Counted from the stretch's first letter, positions 35,220 through 45,107 are shown. The stretch is 64,000 nucleotides of DNA from Ponticaulis sp. (GCA_002692725.1 NZLU01000025.1:62001-126000); one strand, 5' to 3'. The notes: generated from the letters alone by a model not told the origin. Made by a program: numbers and translations.

Positions 35220-36811
35220 CCATGAACACACAAGGCCGTCCGACGGCGCCTGCATCTGAAGCTTCCAATATGGCGGTTGAAACCGTTTCCGGTTCAAAAG
35301 GCCTGCTTCAGCACGAAGCTTTGATCTTTGATATGGATCGCTGGAGTGAGACCGGCGTCGATCTTCCGAAGCTGAAGGGCAAAGCCAAGTCTCGGCTGGG
35401 GAAGCTGAAACGGACAAAGCCTGTCGAATTGCCGGGATTGTCCGAGCCTGAAACGGTTCGCCATTATGTGCGTCTGTCGCAGAAAAACTATGCGATCGAT
35501 CTGGGCATGTTTCCGCTTGGTTCGTGCACAATGAAGCACAATCCGCGCCTCAATGAGAAAATGGCGCGCCTGCCAGGCTTTGCAGACATTCACCCGCTTC
35601 AGCCCTTCCGGTCTGTGCAGGGCGCGATGCAGCTGATTGAGGATTTGCAGGACTGGCTGTTGAAGCTGACCAATATGCATTCGGTTGCCATGAGCCCGAA
35701 GGCGGGTGCGCACGGCGAGTATTGCGGCATGATGGCGATCCGTGAGGCGCTGATTGACCGGGGCGAGGCGGAGACGCGTCGCCGCGTTCTGGTGCCAGCC
35801 TCCGCGCACGGCACCAACCCGGCTACGGCTGCGCAATGCGGATTTATTGTTGATGAGATAGGTGCAGACAATCGCGGCCGCGTGGATATGGATGATCTGC
35901 GGTCGAAGCTCGAAAAGACCGACGATATTGCCGGGATCATGCTCACCAATCCGAACACTTGCGGCTTGTTCGAGACCGACATCAAAGAGATTGCCGATCT
36001 GATTCATGATGCAGGCGGTTATTTCTATTGTGATGGGGCCAACTTCAACGCCATTGTCGGCCGCGTACGGCCGGGTGATCTCGGCATTGATGCGATGCAC
36101 ATCAATCTGCACAAGACGTTCTCAACGCCCCATGGCGGCGGTGGGCCAGGGTCTGGACCGACGGTTTTGTCCATGGCGCTATCGAAATATGCGCCATTCC
36201 CGGTGATGACGGTCGACAAGCGCTCTGGCGACCGGCTGATCGGCTATACGGATACACTCGAGGAGCTGAAAGGTTCGGATCTTCAGCCCTTTGGACGCCT
36301 GACGGCGTTTCAGGGACAGATGGGCATGTTTGTCCGTGCGCTGTCTTACATTCTGAGCCATGGCGCAGATGGCCTCAAACAGGTGGCGGAAGACGCTGTT
36401 CTGAACGCGAACTATATTCAGGCGCGGCTCAAGCATCTTATGACTCCAGCCTTTGACGGCTACTGCATGCATGAAGCGCTGTTTTCAGACAAATTCACAG
36501 CCGATGGGATAGAGACCATCGATATCGCGAAAGCGCTGATCGATGAGGGCTATCATCCGATGACCATGTATTTCCCGCTGGTCGTTCATGGGGCCATGCT
36601 GATCGAGCCAACGGAAACAGAAAGCAAGGCGGAGCTCGACAGGTTCTGCAATGCGCTGGAATCTGTCGCGCGCAAGGCGGCGCAGGGAGATGACAGCCTG
36701 AAAAATGCGCCATATCTTGCGCCAATGCGACGACTGGATGAAACTCAGGCCGCGCGTAAGCCGGTTCTGAAGTGGACGCCGCCTGCACCGGAGCAGATTG
36801 CCGCCGAATAG
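35216..36811 (+). CDS. gcvPB: Glycine dehydrogenase, subunit 2 (P-protein C-part)
   Basis: Second subunit, carrying the cofactor lysine. Its 531 residues show [15 protein letters not shown], the acidic metal/cofactor loop NTCGLFET and the PLP segment [19 protein letters not shown] with Lys300. ATG 35216 overlaps the stop of gcvPA, and AAGGAG lies upstream. It is the last gene of the operon. The convergent acyltransferase ends 20 bases downstream. Confidence 0.97.
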   Translation: MTMNTQGRPTAPASEASNMAVETVSGSKGLLQHEALIFDMDRWSETGVDLPKLKGKAKSRLGKLKRTKPVELPGLSEPETVRHYVRLSQKNYAIDLGMFPLGSCTMKHNPRLNEKMARLPGFADIHPLQPFRSVQGAMQLIEDLQDWLLKLTNMHSVAMSPKAGAHGEYCGMMAIREALIDRGEAETRRRVLVPASAHGTNPATAAQCGFIVDEIGADNRGRVDMDDLRSKLEKTDDIAGIMLTNPNTCGLFETDIKEIADLIHDAGGYFYCDGANFNAIVGRVRPGDLGIDAMHINLHKTFSTPHGGGGPGSGPTVLSMALSKYAPFPVMTVDKRSGDRLIGYTDTLEELKGSDLQPFGRLTAFQGQMGMFVRALSYILSHGADGLKQVAEDAVLNANYIQARLKHLMTPAFDGYCMHEALFSDKFTADGIETIDIAKALIDEGYHPMTMYFPLVVHGAMLIEPTETESKAELDRFCNALESVARKAAQGDDSLKNAPYLAPMRRLDETQAARKPVLKWTPPAPEQIAAE

Positions 36812-36831
36812 GGCTTTTCAGCTATGTCAGG

Positions 36832-38016
36832 TCAGGGCGCGGTTGTTTCGGCAAGCCGCGCCTTTTCCTTGTCCGGCTGTCGCTTGCGGAATCGGGCGTT
36901 CAGAAACTTCAGAACAGGACGTTCGAACAGATGGAAGGAGAGCCCGGCGACACATGTTGCTGCAATAAGGGCCGTGAAGATAAATACGATATTGTCCAGA
37001 ATGCCAGGCGTGCCGAGGCGGAACACATCGAGTGAACCTGTTGGAAGCCCCAGAACGGCCTCTCCCTGGTTTGCGACGATCGGAAGAATGATCCGTACGG
37101 CGGCCATGGCCATGATATGGCAGAGATAGAGCGAGAACGACCAGTCACCCAGTGCTCGTAAGACAGCGTAGACGGGGCCCTTAACCCGTTCGCTTGAACA
37201 GGCTGCGGCATAGACCAGCAACGCACAGGGTAGGGTGGCGACGAGCACTCGCCCCCATTCAAGCGTGAATGGACTATGGATTGGATGAAATGCCAAAATC
37301 AGAGCCAGTCCTGCGGCACCCAATCCGCTTGCCAATGCCGCGTAAGCCCGGATGCCATTCACGAATGCCAGCGCCATGGCCGCACCAGCAATAAATTCGA
37401 GGGTGAGGGGCGATGTCGCCAGTTTCAGATAATCGGTAGCATGATGGCTGGAGAACCCTGCGAGCGAGCCCGCAGCCACCATAATGGCCCACCCCAAAAG
37501 ACCGACCCACAAAAACTTTCGTGGCAGAAGCAGCAGCAGGCTGAATACGATATAAAACCAGACCTCATGAACCAGAGTCCAGCCGACACTGAGAATGGGG
37601 AAGTTCAGCTGAGGGATGAGCAGGATGGAGCTGATAATGTGCGTGGTCTCATTGTTTCCCATACGCTCCACGATCGCTGCATCGAATGGTGCGCCATGAG
37701 CAAAGAAATAATAAGCGGCCATAAGACCCATGAAGAGCCACCACACCGGATAGATACGAAACACGCGCGCGAGCAGAAAATCTTTAATGGTTGAAAGGCC
37801 AGGCGCCCGTGAATGGGTTACATAGACCATGATGAAGCCGGAGATGACGAAGAACAGATCGACGCCCAGCCAACCATTCTTGAAGGCACCTCCTATCAGC
37901 CCAGCTTCCTGGCCGCCGGCCATTTCGATCCCGCTGCGTTCCAATTCATGAAGGTGAAAAAACACGACGAGATAAGCGGCCACTGCCCGTAATACCTGTA
38001 TCAGATCCAGCCGCAT
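36832..38016 (-). CDS. OafA-like acyltransferase (acyltransferase 3 family)
   Basis: A multi-pass membrane acyltransferase of 394 residues from ATG 38016, with GGGGA upstream (a GTG at 38043 adds nine residues). The N-terminus MRLDLIQVLRAVAAYLVVFF with the following H-L-H is the catalytic-arginine/histidine start of the family. The segment GVDLFFVISGFIMVYVTHSR is the second signature. About ten membrane segments follow. Members O-acetylate or acylate surface glycans, lipids or peptidoglycan. A close paralog lies at 53316-54449. The acceptor is unknown. Confidence 0.9.
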   Translation of the reverse strand: MRLDLIQVLRAVAAYLVVFFHLHELERSGIEMAGGQEAGLIGGAFKNGWLGVDLFFVISGFIMVYVTHSRAPGLSTIKDFLLARVFRIYPVWWLFMGLMAAYYFFAHGAPFDAAIVERMGNNETTHIISSILLIPQLNFPILSVGWTLVHEVWFYIVFSLLLLLPRKFLWVGLLGWAIMVAAGSLAGFSSHHATDYLKLATSPLTLEFIAGAAMALAFVNGIRAYAALASGLGAAGLALILAFHPIHSPFTLEWGRVLVATLPCALLVYAAACSSERVKGPVYAVLRALGDWSFSLYLCHIMAMAAVRIILPIVANQGEAVLGLPTGSLDVFRLGTPGILDNIVFIFTALIAATCVAGLSFHLFERPVLKFLNARFRKRQPDKEKARLAETTAP

Positions 38017-38131
38017 AAACGTCCCCGAAAAAATTATCGTCACTGTGATAACCTAATTCAGACATTAATCTGTAAAAATACTCATCACATATCTTATCTC
38101 GATAATTGTGTTCACTCGAAATTCGGCCCAT

Positions 38132-38479
38132 ATGCTCAGCATGCTTCAGAATAGTCCCCCTGAAAACAAAGCTCCGGAAGAAGGCGCCCGTAATCCGGGA
38201 GCGTCCGGATCTATTGTCCAGCAAGGGCTGACGCGTCTGATCCGTGCAACGCTGGCATTGCTCGGCGCGATCCTCATTCCGATTGGTGTCGTCATCGCGT
38301 TTCTGACGCCAATTATCCCTGTGGGACTGCCGATTGTTATTCTGGGTGTCGTTCTGCTGGCCCGGAATGCGGTGTGGGGGCGTCGCTGGCTTCAATCCAT
38401 GCTGGCCAAATATCCAAAGCTGGAACGCTTTGCTCCAGACTGGTTGCTGAAGCTGATCTTTGGCGACTATCACAAATAA
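38132..38479 (+). CDS. Small membrane protein resembling PGPGW-type proteins
   Basis: I use the ATG at 38132 (115 residues). An upstream GTG (38108) and a later ATG (38141) are possible. After a charged N-terminus, there is a long hydrophobic stretch, LLGAILIPIGVVIAFLTPII followed by PVGLPIVILGVVLLARN and WGRRWL. This resembles the small P-G-P-G-W transmembrane family. It ends four bases before the stop of the convergent DUF2164 gene. Function is unknown. Confidence 0.6.
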   Translation: MLSMLQNSPPENKAPEEGARNPGASGSIVQQGLTRLIRATLALLGAILIPIGVVIAFLTPIIPVGLPIVILGVVLLARNAVWGRRWLQSMLAKYPKLERFAPDWLLKLIFGDYHK

Positions 38480-38483
38480 CAGA

Positions 38484-38729
38484 TCAGCCGCCGCGTTTCT
38501 CAAGCGACAGGATCGCTTCACTCAGGGCGTCCACCTTCTGAGATAAAGCAGACTGGGCGTCATAGAGCCCCTGATTATAGAAGATTGAACCAAATTCCCT
38601 GGCGATGAAGTCCAGAAGGAAGCCTGCTTCGAAGCTACCGAGATCATGATCCAGCTCGGCTTCAAAATAGTCCTGCAACTGACTAATCAGCCGGTCGCGT
38701 TGCGCCTTTGAGAGTTCGATATCTGACAT
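38484..38729 (-). CDS. DUF2164 family protein
   Basis: An 81-residue protein from ATG 38729. It reads IELSKAQRDRLISQLQDYFE ... DHDLGSFEAGFLLDFIAREF ... FYNQGLYDAQSALSQKVDAL ..., matching the DUF2164 pattern (Y-F near the start, L-L-D-F-I, Y-N-Q-G-L-Y-D-A). Function is not established. It is small and probably cytoplasmic. It lies just downstream of the F0 terminator. Confidence 0.85.
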   Translation of the reverse strand: MSDIELSKAQRDRLISQLQDYFEAELDHDLGSFEAGFLLDFIAREFGSIFYNQGLYDAQSALSQKVDALSEAILSLEKRGG

Positions 38730-38816
38730 TTGATCGTCCTTCCTGGAGAGGGCAAGCCGGGCCAGTGCGGGGTCCGTGTCTGGACTTTGTCAGGCGGGGG
38801 CAAGACGCGGTACAAA

Positions 38817-38849
38817 AAAAGACCGTCCTTAGGGTGAGGACGGTCTTTT
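38817..38849 (-). terminator. Intrinsic terminator of the F0 ATP synthase operon
   Basis: GACCGTCC (38821-38828) pairs with GGACGGTC (38838-38845), extended by AAAA/TTTT to a 12-base-pair stem with a nine-base loop. On the reverse strand it is followed by a run of seven T. It lies 28 bases after the stop of atpF. Confidence 0.88.
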
Positions 38850-38876
38850 GATTTGAGTTTCAGTCAGATCTTCGTC

Positions 38877-39443
38877 TCAGAGAGACGATTTGATTTGTCC
38901 GAGTGCTGAACTGAATGCGGAGCTGCCATTGGTTTTGTCGGCTTCAGCGCGAGCAATGTCGGCTGCAGCCTTGGTGGCCGCATCAGCAGCAATCTGTTTC
39001 ACGGCCTGCAGAGCATCGTCTTCAGCACGCGAGATGCGGGCTTCAACCTGAGCTTCGCGGCGCTCGACCATGCTTGCCAGGTCTTTCTCTGCCTTCACGA
39101 ACAGAGCTTTGGCATCGCTTTCAGCCTGAGCCACGATAGCATCAGCCTGCTCGGAGGCTTCCTGTTGCTTGCGTTCGGCCTCTTTGAGGAGCCCGGAAGC
39201 CTCTTCGCGAAGCTGCTTGGCGTAGTCCAGTTCGCGCTGAATCTCATCAGAGCGGTTGTCGAGCATCTTTCCGATAGCCTTGAAGGCACCAAGGAAGGTG
39301 ATGATCAGCAGGAAAACGACCAGCGACAGGAAGGTCCAGTGCGTCGTGTTGAAATACCATGGCTCGCCTTCGGCAGCGAGTGCTGCAGGGGAGGCGGCAA
39401 GCGCCATAGCAGGAAGGATCAGAAGTTTGACGGAGTTTTTCAT
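38877..39443 (-). CDS. atpF: F0 ATP synthase subunit b
   Basis: Peripheral-stalk subunit of 188 residues. After an N-terminal segment that looks like a signal peptide (MKNSVKLLILPAMALAASPA, then A-L-A-A-E), a membrane helix FLSLVVFLLIITFLGAFKAI is followed by a long charged coiled coil (RSDEIQRELDYAKQLREEAS onward). It is the second b-type subunit after b' and starts in an ATGA overlap with it. Last gene of the operon, followed by a strong terminator. Confidence 0.9.
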   Translation of the reverse strand: MKNSVKLLILPAMALAASPAALAAEGEPWYFNTTHWTFLSLVVFLLIITFLGAFKAIGKMLDNRSDEIQRELDYAKQLREEASGLLKEAERKQQEASEQADAIVAQAESDAKALFVKAEKDLASMVERREAQVEARISRAEDDALQAVKQIAADAATKAAADIARAEADKTNGSSAFSSALGQIKSSL

Positions 39444-40003
39444 GCCACCACCTCGTCGACGGACTTTTTGACCGCTGCGGCGATGTCCGCATCTGACGCA
39501 GTCGTTCCGAGTTGGGCGAGAATGGCAGAGGTCGTCTGCGTGGCAATGTCGGAAACATTCGACATTGCGCTTGCCTTCAACTGACCGATGCGAACTTCGG
39601 CTTCAGCCAGTTTTTCGTCCAGCTCCGCTGCCTTGGCAGCTGAGGCTTCAGAAATCTTGGCGTCAATTTCACCGCGGGTCTTGTCGGCCTTGGCACGGGC
39701 TTCAGCACGAGCTGCCGCCAGTTGTTTATCAGCAGTGACAAGTGACTCATCCGCTTCAGCCTTCATGCGTGCTGCATCGTCAATGTCAGATGCAATCTTG
39801 CCTTTACGCTCTTCAATCACATTCCCGATTTTTGGCAGGAAGATGCGTGAGAGAAAAACGTAGAGAAGAATAAACGTAATCGCCAGCCAGAACAGCTGGG
39901 ATGTAAACGTCGAAGCGTCGAATGGAGGGAACTTCTCAGCGATAGAGCCCGCAGCGTGCGCACCCTCACTGATATGTTCTGTTCCGGTTGTTTCGGAAGC
40001 CAT
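39440..40003 (-). CDS. atpX: F0 ATP synthase subunit b'
   Basis: A 187-residue b-type subunit. The membrane helix is LFWLAITFILLYVFLSRIFL, followed by PKIGNVIEERKGKIASDID and a long coiled coil. Having separate b and b' proteins in place of a b homodimer is usual in alphaproteobacteria and photosynthetic bacteria. Its stop overlaps the atpF start. The upstream atpE is separated by a 74-base spacer with a perfect 8-base-pair hairpin. Confidence 0.92.
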   Translation of the reverse strand: MASETTGTEHISEGAHAAGSIAEKFPPFDASTFTSQLFWLAITFILLYVFLSRIFLPKIGNVIEERKGKIASDIDDAARMKAEADESLVTADKQLAAARAEARAKADKTRGEIDAKISEASAAKAAELDEKLAEAEVRIGQLKASAMSNVSDIATQTTSAILAQLGTTASDADIAAAVKKSVDEVVA

Positions 40004-40029
40004 CGCGGAATTACCTTGTGTCGCGCCCC

Positions 40030-40057
40030 GTCGGGCCAGTTTCGATTGCGGCCCGAC
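40030..40057 (-). repeat. Intercistronic hairpin between atpE and b'
   Basis: GTCGGGCC (40030-40037) pairs perfectly with GGCCCGAC (40050-40057) across a 12-base loop. No T-run follows. It could stabilise the upstream mRNA end or reduce read-through, favouring the c subunit, of which many copies are needed. Confidence 0.55.
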
Positions 40058-40077
40058 AGATCAAATTCGCATTATGG

Positions 40078-40299
40078 TTAGATGGCGAGGATCGCCAGAA
40101 TACCAATAACGAACGACAGGATGCCGAGAGCCTCGACCAGAGCGAAGCCGATGAACAGGTTTGTTTGCTGTTGTGGTGCTGCAGATGGGTTGCGCATTGC
40201 TGCGTCCAGGAAGCTGGAGAAGATGTTGCCAACGCCGAGTGCTGCGCCCAGCATGCCGAGTGTGGCCAGACCTGCTCCGATATACTTCAAGCTTTCCAT
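40078..40299 (-). CDS. atpE: F0 ATP synthase subunit c
   Basis: A 73-residue proteolipid with two membrane helices. The N-terminal one has the glycine-alanine pattern GAGLATLGMLGAALGVG. The loop carries RNPSAAPQQQ, and the second helix has the proton-carrying glutamate in FALVEALGIL (Glu56). It is read between subunits a and b'. AAGGGGAG precedes the ATG at 40299. Confidence 0.96.
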   Translation of the reverse strand: MESLKYIGAGLATLGMLGAALGVGNIFSSFLDAAMRNPSAAPQQQTNLFIGFALVEALGILSFVIGILAILAI

Positions 40300-40390
40300 T
40301 GTGGTACTCCCCTTGTGGAACTGATGCTCGTGAAAACTACTCTGCCTGTTTGGTCAAGTACCCTTTCAGGCATTTGATCAATTTCAGGAC

Positions 40391-41152
40391 TTAGTGTGAT
40401 GGATGGAACGCGTCATTCAGATAGACGCAGGTTAGAACTGTGAAAATGTAGGCCTGCAAGAATGCGACCAGGAACTCGAGCGCAGTGAAGGCGAGTGCCA
40501 GGCCAAACGTTGCGACGGAGACAACCGACAGCACGCTGGCAAGACCCAGCAGGGCAACGGTGAAGCTGATGAACAGTTTCAGAACGATGTGACCGGCCAG
40601 AATGTTACCGAACAGACGAAGTGAAAGGGTAACCGGACGGACAAAGAAAGAGATGATTTCCAGCGGTATAAGCAGGATCAGCAGTGGCCATGGAGCGCCC
40701 GATGGTACGAACAGCTTGAGGAAGCCAATGCCGTTACGAATGAGGCCGTAGATAATGACGGTCAGGAAGACGAGCAGCGCCAGGGCGACTGTAACAACAA
40801 TCTGAGCTGTTGGTGTCTCGAAATACGGGATCATGCCGAGCATGTTGATGCCGAAGATGAGCAAGAACAGCGTGAAAACGAACGGGAAGAACTTCATGCC
40901 ATCTTCGCCAATCGTGTCGCGAACGGTATTGGCGATGAACTCATAGCCAAGTTCGCCGACAGACTGAATGCGGCTTGGAACGATTTTGGCTTTTGACGCC
41001 GCCATAGTCAAAATCAGGAAAATGACCGCGAGCACAACAACAAAGGCAAGACTTGCCGATGTGAAGGAAATGTCAAAGCCACCAAGATCGATGTTGAAAT
41101 ACTCATCAATCTGGAACTGATGCATGGGGTCGATTGCCATCTGACCAAACAT
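40391..41152 (-). CDS. atpB: F0 ATP synthase subunit a
   Basis: A 253-residue channel subunit with five or six membrane helices. The essential arginine is in TLSLRLFGNILAGHIVL (Arg179), and the C-terminal FLQAYIFTVLTCVYLNDA is characteristic. It stands next to subunit c in rotation and supplies the half-channels. It starts eight bases after the stop of atpI. Confidence 0.96.
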   Translation of the reverse strand: MFGQMAIDPMHQFQIDEYFNIDLGGFDISFTSASLAFVVVLAVIFLILTMAASKAKIVPSRIQSVGELGYEFIANTVRDTIGEDGMKFFPFVFTLFLLIFGINMLGMIPYFETPTAQIVVTVALALLVFLTVIIYGLIRNGIGFLKLFVPSGAPWPLLILLIPLEIISFFVRPVTLSLRLFGNILAGHIVLKLFISFTVALLGLASVLSVVSVATFGLALAFTALEFLVAFLQAYIFTVLTCVYLNDAFHPSH

Positions 41153-41160
41153 GTCTCTTC

Positions 41161-41511
41161 CTATTCCTGTTCACCCGGCGCGACGTCTTTTGTCGAACCG
41201 CTCATTTCTTCGTTGATGCGCTTAGCCTGCTGTTGAGCAGTTCGCAACATCAATCTGAGGCCTGCAGCGAGACCAAATCCAAGCAGAACCAATAATCCCC
41301 AGGGACGAGTCCCGAACACATGGTCAAATGCCAACCCGAACAACAACCCGACTATCACACCTCCGATGAGGTCGAAGACCATCTTCATGCCAACACCATA
41401 GCCTGATGTTGCGGAAGATCCTGCGCGGGGTTTGGAGCGTTCAGCCATTCGCGCCTGAGCTGCACTGATGCGTGCGGACAGGTCGTCTTTTTCAGGCTGA
41501 GGATGCGCCAT
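41161..41511 (-). CDS. atpI: F0 assembly protein AtpI
   Basis: A 116-residue protein with a charged N-terminus and two membrane helices (MVFDLIGGVIVGLLFGLAFD and WGLLVLLGFGLAAGLRLM). The K-M-V-F-D-L-I-G-G motif and R-P-W-G-L-L-V-L-L-G-F-G match AtpI proteins that help c-ring assembly. First gene of the operon; the 131 bases to the end of smc should hold the promoter. Confidence 0.88.
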   Translation of the reverse strand: MAHPQPEKDDLSARISAAQARMAERSKPRAGSSATSGYGVGMKMVFDLIGGVIVGLLFGLAFDHVFGTRPWGLLVLLGFGLAAGLRLMLRTAQQQAKRINEEMSGSTKDVAPGEQE

Positions 41512-41642
41512 GAGGCCCCATGACAGTTCGAGATTGCTGTGACCGAAGTCGCGCGGAAGCTAGCTATGTGCACCTGCGAAGTCAAGCAGGGTGAGTGCTT
41601 GTTAGTGCCTTGTATTTAAAGGGTTTGAAAAACTTCTTGAAA

Positions 41643-44600
41643 CTATTCTGCTGCGACAAGTTGTTCGGCAGTGCCCAAATCGACCGAAACGATGCGGGAA
41701 ACACCCTGTTCCTGCATGGTGACACCGAACAAGCGGTCCATACGGGACATCGTAACTGGATTGTGCGTGATAGCGACGAATCGCGTTTCGGTCCGCCGAC
41801 GCATTTCATCGAGCATTCTGCAGAAACGATCGACATTCACGTCGTCGAGCGGTGCATCGACCTCGTCCAACACACAGATCGGGGCTGGATTGGAGAGGAA
41901 TACGGCAAATATCAAGGCCGTTGCAGTCAAGGCCTGCTCACCACCCGACATCAGATTGAGCGAGGTCACTTTTTTGCCAGGTGGCTGCGCAAAGATCTCA
42001 AGACCAGACATAAGCGGGTCATCGGCATCGACGAGCTTGAGTTCTGCCTGACCGCCGTTGAACAGTGCGGTGAACAGGCTCTGGAAGTGCTCATTCACCG
42101 TTTCGAAGGCCGCAAGCAGACGTTCGCGCCCCTCATCATTGAGGGCATCGACACCTTCGCGCAGTTTGGCAATTGCCGCGGTGAGGTCAGCCTTCTCTTC
42201 AGCCTGAGTTCCCAGACGTTCACTCATTTCTTCAGCGTCTTTTTCGGCGTCTTGGTTGACGGAGCCGAGTGAGGCGAGCTCGTGTTTGAAACCCATCAGC
42301 TCCTGATCGAGCTCTTTCTGGTTTTTCTCGAACCATTCCTCGTCGAGCGTTGCTTCTGCGATGGCGAGCAGCCCTTGCGGTTGGCGCCCGAATTGGGTGC
42401 TGGCAAGTTCGATTGAGTCGTTCAGTCGCTCTTTCGTGGATTCCAGCATCACATTGAGACTTGCCGTCGACTCTCGTGCTTTGCTGGCGGCATCCTTTGC
42501 GGCCCGGGCTGCTGCTTCGGTTTCACGCGCCTGTTTCTCGGCCTCGGCATGAGCGTCTGCGGCCGATTGGCGATGTGCTTCCAAACGGGTCAGGTCCCCC
42601 GAAAGAGTCTCGATCTGGTCGTCGACCTCTTCCGGCTTCCCTTCCAAATTGTCGAGTTGCGTGCGCGCGTCGGTTCGCGATTTGCTGAGTTCCGCAATCC
42701 GGTCACCTGATTGAGCCTGACGACGGGTCCAGTCAGCAATTTCTTTTTCCAGCGCGCGCTTACGGCCTTCAATCCGGTCACGATTGCGTTGAAGGTCAGA
42801 CAGATTGGCCTTAGCCGTTCCTTCCTGAGTGCGAAGATCCGAGATCTGATGGCGCATTTTGGCGAGTTCAGCCTGAAGAGCCTCTTCTTCAGAAGCTGTT
42901 TCTGTCTGCGCGGCAGCGTCGACCGCAGACTGTGCTTCATCGCGCTGTTGACGCGCTTCGTCGACGGAGTTGGCGAGTGTTTCCTGCTTGAGACTTGCGC
43001 GCTCCAGCTCCTGCTCTGCGCGGAAGACCGCAGAGCTGGCATCGTTTCTGGCTTTTTGCAGGCGTGGCGCATGAGCGCGCAGATCGCGAAGTTCGGATTC
43101 AGCAGCGCGGCGACGCTGCTCAAGTTCGGATTTGATGCGTCGCGCGGCTTCGAGTTTCGCTTCGATGTCCGGAAGCTCCGTGCGGCATGCATCCAGACGA
43201 TTACGTTGTTCGAGCTGTTCGGCCTGAGACAGCGGCGCATCTGATTTGCGGACATAGCCATCCCAGCGCCAGAGGCCACCAGATTTGGAAACAAGACGCT
43301 GACCAACCTGAAGGCTTGTTGCGAATTGTCCGGCATCAGCATCAGTTTCTACGACACCGCATTGTGCGAGACGTCGGCCAAGCTCACCCGGTGCTTCGCA
43401 CACAGTGTTCAGCGGCGTCACGCCCGCAGGAAAACTCGGGTCCGTTCCGGTGGCTGCGCCGCCCCAATAGGCCGGTGCGGACGGGTCGGTTGGGGCGTTC
43501 AGATCATCGCCCAGCGCTGCGGCGAGGGCGCGTTCAAAGCCTGGCTGGGGTGACAGTGCATCCATAACCGGCGGAGCGGAGGATTTTTCCGATTTGCGAA
43601 GCAGACGTTCGAGACCGGAAATCTCTGCGGTCAGGCTACGATGGGCGGTGTCGGCTGTGCGATGCGGTTCGTCGGCCTCGTCTTCTTCCTTACGCACCGT
43701 TTGAACGGTTTGTTCCAGTTCAGTGATCGAAGCGGCTGTATCCTCAAGGCTGGATTCGCTTTCGGACAGCGCCTGTCTCGCATGGGTGAGTTTTTGCTCA
43801 AGTGCAGCGACATCTGGCAGGCGTCCCAACTCACCTTCCAGCTGGGTCAGCTTGAGCGTGTATTGGTTCAGGCGCTGGGTGAGTTCGCGGCGATTGCGCT
43901 CGGCAGCTTCGCGTTCAGCGCGCAACCGTGCCAGCGTTTCTGTTTTTTCCTGCGCGGTCTGCTCGGCGTCAGAAATATCCTTCTGGATCATCTGAAGCCG
44001 CGCCTGTGCCTCCATCTGATCCCGCTCAAACGCGGCAGGATCGAGGCTAGGCAGATTTTCCAGCGACTGACGAGCGTCCGCAAGGCGGGATTCAGCATCT
44101 TCGACGAGTGACTGCTCGCGTTCGATATCTGAGACCAGTCGGCGCATATCGGTCGAGTGCCGTTCGATCGCGGCCTCGACAGCGCGCTTCTCGCCCTGAA
44201 GCTCGGTCATGCGTACTTTGGCCTGACCAACCCGGCCTGAGGCTTCGGTTTCGGCATCTCGCAGAGGCGCAATCGTCTCGCGCGCCTCGAGCGCCTTGCG
44301 TTCTGCCATCGCATCTTCAAGCGTCAGTTTTTCAACGCTGTTGCGGGCTTCGGTCAGCGCTTCGTGCGTATTCTTGACGGCCTCTTCAGCCGCCAGCCAT
44401 TTCCGGTGTGTGGTCAGGGCTTCGATCGCGGTGATCTGCTCAGACAGCGCCCTATGTTTCTTCGCTTTGCGCGCCTGGCGTTTCAGGCTTTCCAGCTGGC
44501 GTTCCACTTCCGATGAGAGATCAGACAGGCGCTCAAGATTGGTTTCAGCGCCGCGAAGTTTGAGTTCAGCTTCATGGCGGCGCGTGTTCAGACCGGCAAT

Positions 44601-45107
44601 TCCGGCGGCTTCTTCGAGCAGACGACGCCGGTTTTGTGGTTTGGAACCAATCAGCTCGCTGATCTGTCCCTGACGGACAAGAGCCGGTGAGTTTGCGCCG
44701 GTGGAGGCATCCGCAAAGATCAGCTGAATATCTTTGCCGCGAACCGTGCGGCCATTGATTTTATAGGTCGAGCCAACACCGCGGCGCAGCTTACGCGTGA
44801 CTTCCAGCCGGTCTTCATCGTTGAATTCCGGAGGGGCCCGCCGAGACGAATTGTCGAGAACGAGCGTGACTTCAGCCGTTTCGCGTGCCGGACGTTTGGC
44901 GGTTCCGGAGAAGATGAGATCATCCATCTCTCCGCCACGCATGGCGCGAGCTGAACTCGCACCCATCACCCATCGGAGCGATTCGAGAAGATTGGACTTT
45001 CCGCAGCCATTGGGGCCCACAATGCCAGTGAGACCTGGTTCGACATAGAACGTCACAGGATCTACGAAGGATTTGAATCCCGCAATTTTGATCTCTGTGA
45101 TTTGCAA
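41643..45107 (-). CDS. smc: Chromosome segregation SMC ATPase
   Basis: A full-length 1154-residue SMC. Walker A is GPNGCGKSNLLESLRWVMG, and the signature and Walker B are at the C-terminus (LMSGGEQALTATALIF and ICVLDEVDAPLDDVNVDRFC). Between them are two long coiled coils (rich in E, A, R, L) and a hinge at about residues 500-630, with glycine residues in LQVGQRLVSKSGGLWRW. It condenses and aligns the chromosome as part of SMC-ScpAB. It follows a DsbA-like gene and precedes the F0 operon, all on the reverse strand. Confidence 0.97.
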   Translation of the reverse strand: MQITEIKIAGFKSFVDPVTFYVEPGLTGIVGPNGCGKSNLLESLRWVMGASSARAMRGGEMDDLIFSGTAKRPARETAEVTLVLDNSSRRAPPEFNDEDRLEVTRKLRRGVGSTYKINGRTVRGKDIQLIFADASTGANSPALVRQGQISELIGSKPQNRRRLLEEAAGIAGLNTRRHEAELKLRGAETNLERLSDLSSEVERQLESLKRQARKAKKHRALSEQITAIEALTTHRKWLAAEEAVKNTHEALTEARNSVEKLTLEDAMAERKALEARETIAPLRDAETEASGRVGQAKVRMTELQGEKRAVEAAIERHSTDMRRLVSDIEREQSLVEDAESRLADARQSLENLPSLDPAAFERDQMEAQARLQMIQKDISDAEQTAQEKTETLARLRAEREAAERNRRELTQRLNQYTLKLTQLEGELGRLPDVAALEQKLTHARQALSESESSLEDTAASITELEQTVQTVRKEEDEADEPHRTADTAHRSLTAEISGLERLLRKSEKSSAPPVMDALSPQPGFERALAAALGDDLNAPTDPSAPAYWGGAATGTDPSFPAGVTPLNTVCEAPGELGRRLAQCGVVETDADAGQFATSLQVGQRLVSKSGGLWRWDGYVRKSDAPLSQAEQLEQRNRLDACRTELPDIEAKLEAARRIKSELEQRRRAAESELRDLRAHAPRLQKARNDASSAVFRAEQELERASLKQETLANSVDEARQQRDEAQSAVDAAAQTETASEEEALQAELAKMRHQISDLRTQEGTAKANLSDLQRNRDRIEGRKRALEKEIADWTRRQAQSGDRIAELSKSRTDARTQLDNLEGKPEEVDDQIETLSGDLTRLEAHRQSAADAHAEAEKQARETEAAARAAKDAASKARESTASLNVMLESTKERLNDSIELASTQFGRQPQGLLAIAEATLDEEWFEKNQKELDQELMGFKHELASLGSVNQDAEKDAEEMSERLGTQAEEKADLTAAIAKLREGVDALNDEGRERLLAAFETVNEHFQSLFTALFNGGQAELKLVDADDPLMSGLEIFAQPPGKKVTSLNLMSGGEQALTATALIFAVFLSNPAPICVLDEVDAPLDDVNVDRFCRMLDEMRRRTETRFVAITHNPVTMSRMDRLFGVTMQEQGVSRIVSVDLGTAEQLVAAE

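Noticed and set aside
35294-36112. Reverse frame of 272 codons inside gcvPB
   Set aside because: Shadow of the P-protein gene, which has clear PLP motifs.
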